Positions 4,909 through 5,995 of a stretch of DNA of 5,995 nucleotides are shown in pieces. Under the pieces are notes generated by a model, which searched no databases, was not told the DNA's origin, and saw nothing but the letters and a program-made list of their open reading frames with translations. Made by a program: the position numbers and the translations under genes. The stretch's first letter is position 1. Every line of letters starts with the position of its first letter. Source of the stretch: an uncultured Agathobaculum sp. GTDB lineage: Bacteria > Bacillota > Clostridia > Oscillospirales > Butyricicoccaceae. The DNA lies in the NCBI GenBank assembly GCA_944380945.1, contig CALWJG010000102.1, positions 1-5,995 on the forward strand. The letters are read 5' to 3'.

Positions 4909-5953
4909 GCGCATCCGTCAGCTGATCGACCGGCTGGAGCAGTCCCGCTCGCTGACCGTACCGGAATACGCCGAGCTGGTCGCCGGATACTCGGAGGAGG
5001 CCGCGGCCTGTCTGGCAGACAAGGCGCGCCGCGCCTGCAGCCGCGTATATGGAGACGCGGTCTTCATCCGCGGGCTGATCGAGATCGGCAACGTCTGCCG
5101 CAACGACTGCCTGTACTGCGGCATCCGGCACTCCAACCGCAACTGCGCACGCTACCGCCTTTCGGCGGACCAGATCCTGTCCTGCTGCCGGGAGGGCTAT
5201 GCGCTCGGCTTTCGCACCTTTGTCCTGCAGGGCGGGGAGGACCCGTCGTTTTCCGTGGAGGCGGTGTGCGCGCTCGTCCGCGCGATCAAGGCGGAGTTTG
5301 CTGACTGCGCGGTGACGCTGTCGCTGGGCGAATATCCCACGGCGGCGTATCAGGCCATGTTTGACGCAGGGGCAGACCGCTATCTGCTGCGGCACGAGAC
5401 GGCCGACCGCGCACACTACCAGTCGCTCCACCCGCCGGCGCTGTCGTTTGACAACCGGATGCGCTGCCTGCGCGACCTCAAGGCCATCGGCTTTCAGACC
5501 GGCTGCGGGTTCATGGTCGGCTCGCCCGGCCAGACTGCGCAGACGCTGGCCAAAGACCTGAAATTTGTCGAGACCTTCCGGCCGGCGATGTGCGGCATCG
5601 GGCCGTTCATCCCGCACAAGGACACCCCGTTTGGGGATCAGCCCGCGGGCAGCGTGCCGCTCACGCTCTATCTGCTGTCCATCCTGCGGCTCATCCAGCC
5701 GAACCTGCTCCTGCCTGCGACGACCGCGCTCGGCACGCTCCGATCGGACGGCAGGGAGCAGGGCATGCTCGCCGGGGCAAACGTCGTCATGCCAAACCTG
5801 TCCCCGCCGGACGCGCGGGAAAAATACACCTTATACAATGGCAAGCTGCACAGCGGCGCGGAATCCGCTCAGCATCTGGAGGAGCTGCGGCAGCGCATGG
5901 CCGCGATCGGCCGGCGCGTTGTGACAGACCGGGGTGACGCCGCGCCCGGCTGA
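4901..5953 (+). CDS. hydE: HydE, [FeFe]-hydrogenase H-cluster radical SAM maturase
   Basis: HydE is a cytoplasmic radical SAM enzyme that acts with HydG and HydF to build the diiron subcluster of [FeFe] hydrogenase; it processes the Fe(CO)2(CN)-cysteine complex made by HydG. The 350-residue length is normal. Residues 53-73 (ending GNVCRNDCLYCG) carry the CX3CX2C motif (C66, C70, C73) that binds the [4Fe-4S] cluster and SAM. Other family marks are FVLQGGEDP (107-115), LSLGEYP (140-146), RHETAD (164-169), GCGFMVGSPGQT (201-212), GIGPFIPHKDTPF (232-244) and ATTALGTL (273-280). No cysteine lies after residue 231, so the C-terminal auxiliary Fe-S cluster seen in T. maritima HydE cannot form. No clear ribosome binding site precedes the ATG, which overlaps the previous stop by 8 bases, pointing to translational coupling. 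hydG and hydF are expected downstream, outside the window. Confidence 0.93.
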   Translation: MTERIRQLIDRLEQSRSLTVPEYAELVAGYSEEAAACLADKARRACSRVYGDAVFIRGLIEIGNVCRNDCLYCGIRHSNRNCARYRLSADQILSCCREGYALGFRTFVLQGGEDPSFSVEAVCALVRAIKAEFADCAVTLSLGEYPTAAYQAMFDAGADRYLLRHETADRAHYQSLHPPALSFDNRMRCLRDLKAIGFQTGCGFMVGSPGQTAQTLAKDLKFVETFRPAMCGIGPFIPHKDTPFGDQPAGSVPLTLYLLSILRLIQPNLLLPATTALGTLRSDGREQGMLAGANVVMPNLSPPDAREKYTLYNGKLHSGAESAQHLEELRQRMAAIGRRVVTDRGDAAPG

Positions 5954-5995
5954 AGTGATCCATCTGAAGGAAAGAAAAATCTGACCACAAGAAAG
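5954..5995 (+). other. Short tail after hydE with a possible ribosome binding site
   Basis: Forty-two bases follow the hydE stop. They contain the purine-rich GAAGGAAAG (5966-5974) but no ATG or GTG at a useful distance, and no terminator hairpin, so the operon probably continues beyond the window. Confidence 0.3.

Noticed and set aside
4871..5617. A 248-codon minus-strand open frame opposite hydE
   Set aside because: It mirrors the GC-rich coding frame of hydE, whose radical SAM motifs are unmistakable; the predicted protein is low-complexity.
1..5995. CRISPR array or tandem repeat array
   Set aside because: No regularly spaced direct repeats were seen; the only repeats are the short inverted repeats listed and a single TGTTAAA pair.

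Overview
The window looks like a GC-rich anaerobic Firmicute of the Clostridia class, probably a gut-type Oscillospiraceae-like organism. This is inferred from the strong AGGAGG-type ribosome binding sites, the GC-rich coding sequence with AT-rich regulatory islands, sigma-A-like promoters, a tRNA gene with an encoded CCA end, and the HydE/TM1266 pair typical of organisms that make [FeFe] hydrogenase. No taxonomic search was possible.

Left part (1-4172, all + strand): an inositol-catabolism cassette. It opens with the C-terminal two thirds of a GPH-type sugar/cation symporter (1-993). The next three genes are an IolI-type 2-keto-myo-inositol isomerase (1006-1836), IolE, the inosose dehydratase (2080-2979), and a Gfo/Idh/MocA inositol dehydrogenase of the IolG/IolX type (3052-4068). 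Together they could import an inositol, oxidise it to an inosose (IolG/IolX), interconvert keto-inositols (IolI) and dehydrate the product to the diketo compound (IolE). IolD, IolB, IolC and IolJ are not in the window. The 243-bp gap between iolI and iolE is unusually structured: a 16-bp-stem hairpin, two further inverted repeats and an AT-rich promoter-like segment. The cassette ends in a 20-bp-stem hairpin.

Middle (4210-4408, - strand): a tRNA-Ser(CGA) gene with its own extended -10 promoter and rho-independent terminator, convergent with the inositol cassette. The two terminators sit about 50 bp apart.

Right part (4477-5995, + strand): the start of an [FeFe]-hydrogenase maturation operon. 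A near-consensus promoter drives a leader of about 140 nt, then a TM1266-family ACT-like regulator (4651-4908) overlaps hydE (4901-5953) by 8 bases. The leader holds a terminator-like hairpin plus T6 just before the regulator's ribosome binding site. A possible 15-codon, cysteine-rich leader ORF is embedded in that hairpin, suggesting attenuation. The window ends about 40 bases after hydE, before any further start codon.

The most interesting signals are the possible attenuator of the hydrogenase-maturation operon, the structured iolI-iolE gap, and residue-level departures in three enzymes: IolX-like features in the dehydrogenase, DxxN in IolI, and no C-terminal auxiliary-cluster cysteines in HydE. 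No clearly new multi-gene system is visible.
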